Below, in pieces: positions 7,966-10,023 of a DNA stretch of 10,023 bases (position 1 is the first letter of the stretch; each line of letters begins with the position of its first letter). Source of the stretch: Bacteroidota bacterium (GTDB lineage: Bacteria; Bacteroidota; Ignavibacteria; Ignavibacteriales; Ignavibacteriaceae); assembly GCA_022567875.1 (NCBI GenBank), contig JADFGB010000020.1, positions 1 through 10,023 of the forward strand. The letters are read 5' to 3'. The position numbers and the translations under genes were made by a program. The notes beneath the pieces were generated by a model that was not told the origin of the DNA, did no database searches, and worked only from the letters and a program-made list of their open reading frames with translations.

Positions 7966-9393
7966 ATGAGTGAAGTACTTGAAGGCAATGTAAAGCTTAT
8001 GAAATATAAAGTTAAAGATATATCGTTAGCAGACTGGGGAAGAAAAGAAATTGCACTTGCCGAAAAAGAAATGCCCGGCTTAATGGCACTTAGAAAAAAA
8101 TTCGGTGAAGAAAAACCTCTAAAAGGTGCTAAAATTATGGGCTCTCTGCATATGACAATACAAACCGCGGTATTAATTGAAACTTTAATATCTCTCGGCG
8201 CCGATGTTCGTTGGGCAAGTTGTAATATTTATTCTACACAAGACCATGCCGCAGCTGCTATTGCTGAAACTGGTGTACCGGTATTTGCATGGAAGGGAGA
8301 AACACTTGAAGATTATTGGTGGTGCACTGAACAAGCATTAACTTTTCCTGACAAAAGTGGTCCGGATATAATTGTTGATGACGGAGGAGATGCTACTATG
8401 ATGATCCACCTTGGTTACGAAGGGGAAAGCGATACTTCTAAATTAAGTGAAGAAAAAACAACCGAAGATGAAATTGAATTATTTAAAAAATTAAATGCTA
8501 CTTACAAAGAAGATTCTGACAAATGGCACAGAATAGCTAAAAAAGTTAAAGGAGTTTCAGAAGAAACAACAACGGGTGTTCATAGATTATATCAAATGAA
8601 AGAAGCCGGTAAATTGTTGTTCCCTGCAATTAATGTGAATGATTCCGTTACAAAATCTAAATTTGATAATCTTTATGGTTGCAGAGAATCACTTACAGAC
8701 GGTATTAAAAGAGGTACTGATATTATGATTGCCGGAAAAAATGTTGTGATTTGTGGTTACGGTGATGTAGGTAAAGGCTCAGCAAAATCATTACAAGGTT
8801 TTGGTGCAAATATTCACGTAACTGAAATTGATCCTATTTGCGCTCTGCAGGCATCTATGGAAGGATATAGAGTGGATACACTTGAAAAATTTTTAAGTTT
8901 CGGTGATATATTTGTTACTACTACTGGCAATAAAGATATTATAAGAATTGATCATATGGAAAAAATGAAAGATGGTGTAATCGTTTGCAACATTGGTCAT
9001 TTTGATAATGAAATACAGGTTGAAAAATTAAAAAAATATCCTGGAATTAAACGTATAAACATAAAACCACAAGTTGACCAATATGTATTCCCGGACGGGC
9101 ACTCTATTATTTTATTATCGGACGGAAGACTAGTTAACCTGGGTAATGCAACCGGTCATCCTTCATTTGTAATGAGTAATTCGTTTACAAACCAAACTTT
9201 GGCACAAATAGAACTTTGGAAAAATGATTATGCTTTGGATGTTTTTCGCCTTTCTAAAAAACTTGATGAAGAAGTTGCAAGATTACATTTGGAAAAAATA
9301 GGAGTAAAATTGACCAAGCTTACTAAAGAACAAGCAGATTATCTAGGAATTCCTATTGAAGGACCATATAAATCGGAACATTACAGATATTAA
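7966..9393 (+). CDS. ahcY: Adenosylhomocysteinase (S-adenosylhomocysteine hydrolase)
   Basis: Reversibly hydrolyses S-adenosylhomocysteine to adenosine and homocysteine using tightly bound NAD+, relieving product inhibition of methyltransferases. Length is 475 residues. Seen: [19 protein letters not shown] (21-39), [16 protein letters not shown] (59-74), [11 protein letters not shown] (90-100), [17 protein letters not shown] (233-249), the NAD-binding GYGDVGKG (264-271), [10 protein letters not shown] (341-350), [11 protein letters not shown] (394-404) and the C-terminal KSEHYRY, whose Lys and Tyr reach into the partner subunit's NAD site. A lysine- and glutamate-rich insertion at about 150-195 is the usual one in long bacterial forms. 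The ATG at 7966 is preceded by AAAGGG (7951-7956). Placement 17 bp after metK fits the methyl cycle. The protein is complete to its normal last residue although the DNA changes character right after the stop. Confidence 0.98.
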   Translation: MSEVLEGNVKLMKYKVKDISLADWGRKEIALAEKEMPGLMALRKKFGEEKPLKGAKIMGSLHMTIQTAVLIETLISLGADVRWASCNIYSTQDHAAAAIAETGVPVFAWKGETLEDYWWCTEQALTFPDKSGPDIIVDDGGDATMMIHLGYEGESDTSKLSEEKTTEDEIELFKKLNATYKEDSDKWHRIAKKVKGVSEETTTGVHRLYQMKEAGKLLFPAINVNDSVTKSKFDNLYGCRESLTDGIKRGTDIMIAGKNVVICGYGDVGKGSAKSLQGFGANIHVTEIDPICALQASMEGYRVDTLEKFLSFGDIFVTTTGNKDIIRIDHMEKMKDGVIVCNIGHFDNEIQVEKLKKYPGIKRINIKPQVDQYVFPDGHSIILLSDGRLVNLGNATGHPSFVMSNSFTNQTLAQIELWKNDYALDVFRLSKKLDEEVARLHLEKIGVKLTKLTKEQADYLGIPIEGPYKSEHYRY

Positions 9394-9886
9394 AAAATTA
9401 TTATTAGAATTAAAAGAAAAAAATTTTGTTTTAGTCATTAGAAAAGGCAAAAAAGGAGAAATATTTTCAAGAAGATTGAAATGGAAATTAACAAATAAAG
9501 TATATGAACAATTCGGATGTTTTGTATGTAATCCAGTACCATATCCGACATTGCTCGTTGGCTTGCGAGCGCATGGCATTGGACTTGTTGGTTCGGTTTA
9601 TCCAGTTGAATATATACATTGTGCATTACCAAATAAGCTATTTGAATATATGTCACAGGGTGTTGTTCCGGTTGTGATGAATTGCAGGGAAGCAGAAAAT
9701 TTCGTAACTAAGCATGATTGTGGTATTGTTATAAAAGATATAAATGATTTAAGTGTATTGAAATTAGATGTGCTTAGACAAAAACGTGAGAATGTATTGA
9801 AATTACGACGTAAATTAACAATGGAATCACAATTACATATAATAGAGGGTTTATATGAAGAAGTGCTTGATGCCAAAGGTAGTTAA
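9394..9886 (+). pseudogene. C-terminal fragment of a GT-B (GT4-like) glycosyltransferase
   Basis: The reading frame ending at TAA 9884-9886 encodes only the donor-binding half of a GT-B glycosyltransferase. Numbering from an in-frame TTG at 9356 (inside sahH), a beta-strand KNFVLVIRKGKKGE (22-35) is followed by NPVPYPTLLVGLRAHGIGLVG (59-79), then ALPNKLFEYMSQGVVPVV (90-107), E112-A-E-N-F-V, HDCGIVI (120-126) and a helical tail ending LYEEVLDAKGS. These match the nucleotide-sugar-binding C-terminal domain of family 4-like enzymes. The acceptor-binding N-terminal domain of roughly 180 residues is absent: upstream the frame closes at TAG 9344-9346, and similarity begins about where sahH stops. 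There is no Shine-Dalgarno or good start; the first in-frame ATG is deep in the domain. A transferase needs both domains, so this is probably inactive or an artefact of a sequence join. GC is higher than in neighbours (30 of 60 at 9541-9600 against 19 of 60 at 8641-8700). Confidence 0.7.
9844..9849 (+). promoter_or_regulatory. Shine-Dalgarno that fixes the start of the last gene
   Basis: AGAGGG lies five bases before the ATG at 9855 and selects it over the later in-frame ATG at 9870, which has no purine-rich stretch at the right distance. It lies inside the end of the glycosyltransferase frame, suggesting translational coupling in the DNA of origin. Confidence 0.5.
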
Positions 9887-10023
9887 ATGGATAATTGTGT
9901 TGATATTTACAGTAATGGTGCTGTATCCGGTAACTGAATCATACGCAACGGTGTATTTAGTTCATACACGAATGAAAGAAATGTGCACAGGTTTATCAAC
10001 TGATACCAAGCCTACACCTACAG
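9855..10023 (+). CDS. Secreted or membrane-anchored protein of unknown function, partial (runs off the right edge)
   Basis: From the ATG at 9855 the frame is open for 56 codons to the window edge. It begins MKKCLMPKVVKW, with several lysines, followed by a strongly hydrophobic run IIVLIFTVMVLYPV (about 13-26) and then TESYA, a plausible signal peptidase I site (Ala at -1 and Ser at -3), with ATVYLV or TVYLV starting the mature part. An uncleaved anchor is the alternative. The visible mature part ends in a Thr/Pro-rich stretch (STDTKPTPT). I recognise no family. It overlaps the end of the glycosyltransferase frame by 32 bases in another frame, a spacing typical of cotranscribed bacterial genes. 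The Shine-Dalgarno at 9844-9849 supports this start. If the preceding segment is foreign, this gene belongs to the same foreign block. Confidence 0.6.
   Translation, partial: MKKCLMPKVVKWIIVLIFTVMVLYPVTESYATVYLVHTRMKEMCTGLSTDTKPTPT

Noticed and set aside
9553..9570. Inverted repeat GCTCG/CGAGC, considered as a mobile-element end or recombination site
   Set aside because: It has only a 5-bp stem within coding sequence of the glycosyltransferase domain, with no matching partner repeat or transposase.
1..10023. CRISPR array, tRNA or rRNA genes, insertion sequences, toxin-antitoxin or defence genes
   Set aside because: No regularly spaced repeats, cloverleaf or rRNA-like blocks, transposase motifs or defence-family proteins were seen on either strand.

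Overview
The window is AT-rich, protein-dense bacterial DNA. It reads as an ordinary housekeeping stretch, with one anomalous segment at the right end. Several traits point to the Bacteroidetes/Chlorobi (FCB) side of the bacteria, possibly an Ignavibacteria-like lineage. These are the long (about 406-residue) IspH that starts like the Cytophaga-type enzymes, the secreted M61 peptidase with a C-terminal PDZ domain, and the long SAHH with its roughly 40-residue insertion. Some genes have a clear Shine-Dalgarno sequence and others have none. The lineage is an inference from remembered family features, not from a search.

Left part, minus strand (1-3172): reading leftward there is a secreted M61 metallopeptidase (3172-1394), a convincing rho-independent terminator (1356-1387), a 150-residue conserved-looking small protein (1343-891), and peptide chain release factor 1 (822-1), which runs off the left edge and lacks its last 80 or so residues. 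Centre: a divergent intergenic region (3173-3389) carries a good sigma70-like promoter and a 14-bp perfect palindrome ahead of ispH, the last enzyme of the MEP isoprenoid pathway (3390-4610, plus). ispH appears to start at TTG. It converges on a FabK/nitronate-monooxygenase-type flavoprotein (5726-4779, minus). The 168-bp gap between them holds a nested hairpin.

Right part, plus strand: a probable three-gene operon contains a sugar-1-phosphate nucleotidyltransferase (5807-6784), S-adenosylmethionine synthetase metK (6812-7948) and S-adenosylhomocysteine hydrolase sahH (7966-9393), with gaps of 27 and 17 bp. metK and sahH make and recycle the methyl donor: MetK makes SAM, methyltransferases turn it into SAH, and SahH splits SAH into adenosine and homocysteine.

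Right end (about 9394-10023): immediately after the sahH stop the sequence becomes the C-terminal half of a GT-B glycosyltransferase with no N-terminal domain and no convincing start codon. It is followed, with overlap, by the first 56 codons of an unrecognised secreted or membrane protein. Base composition is locally richer in GC. The abrupt change is either a real rearrangement or transfer, or an assembly join, and is the most notable thing here. I found no CRISPR array, RNA gene, insertion sequence, defence system or other clearly new system.
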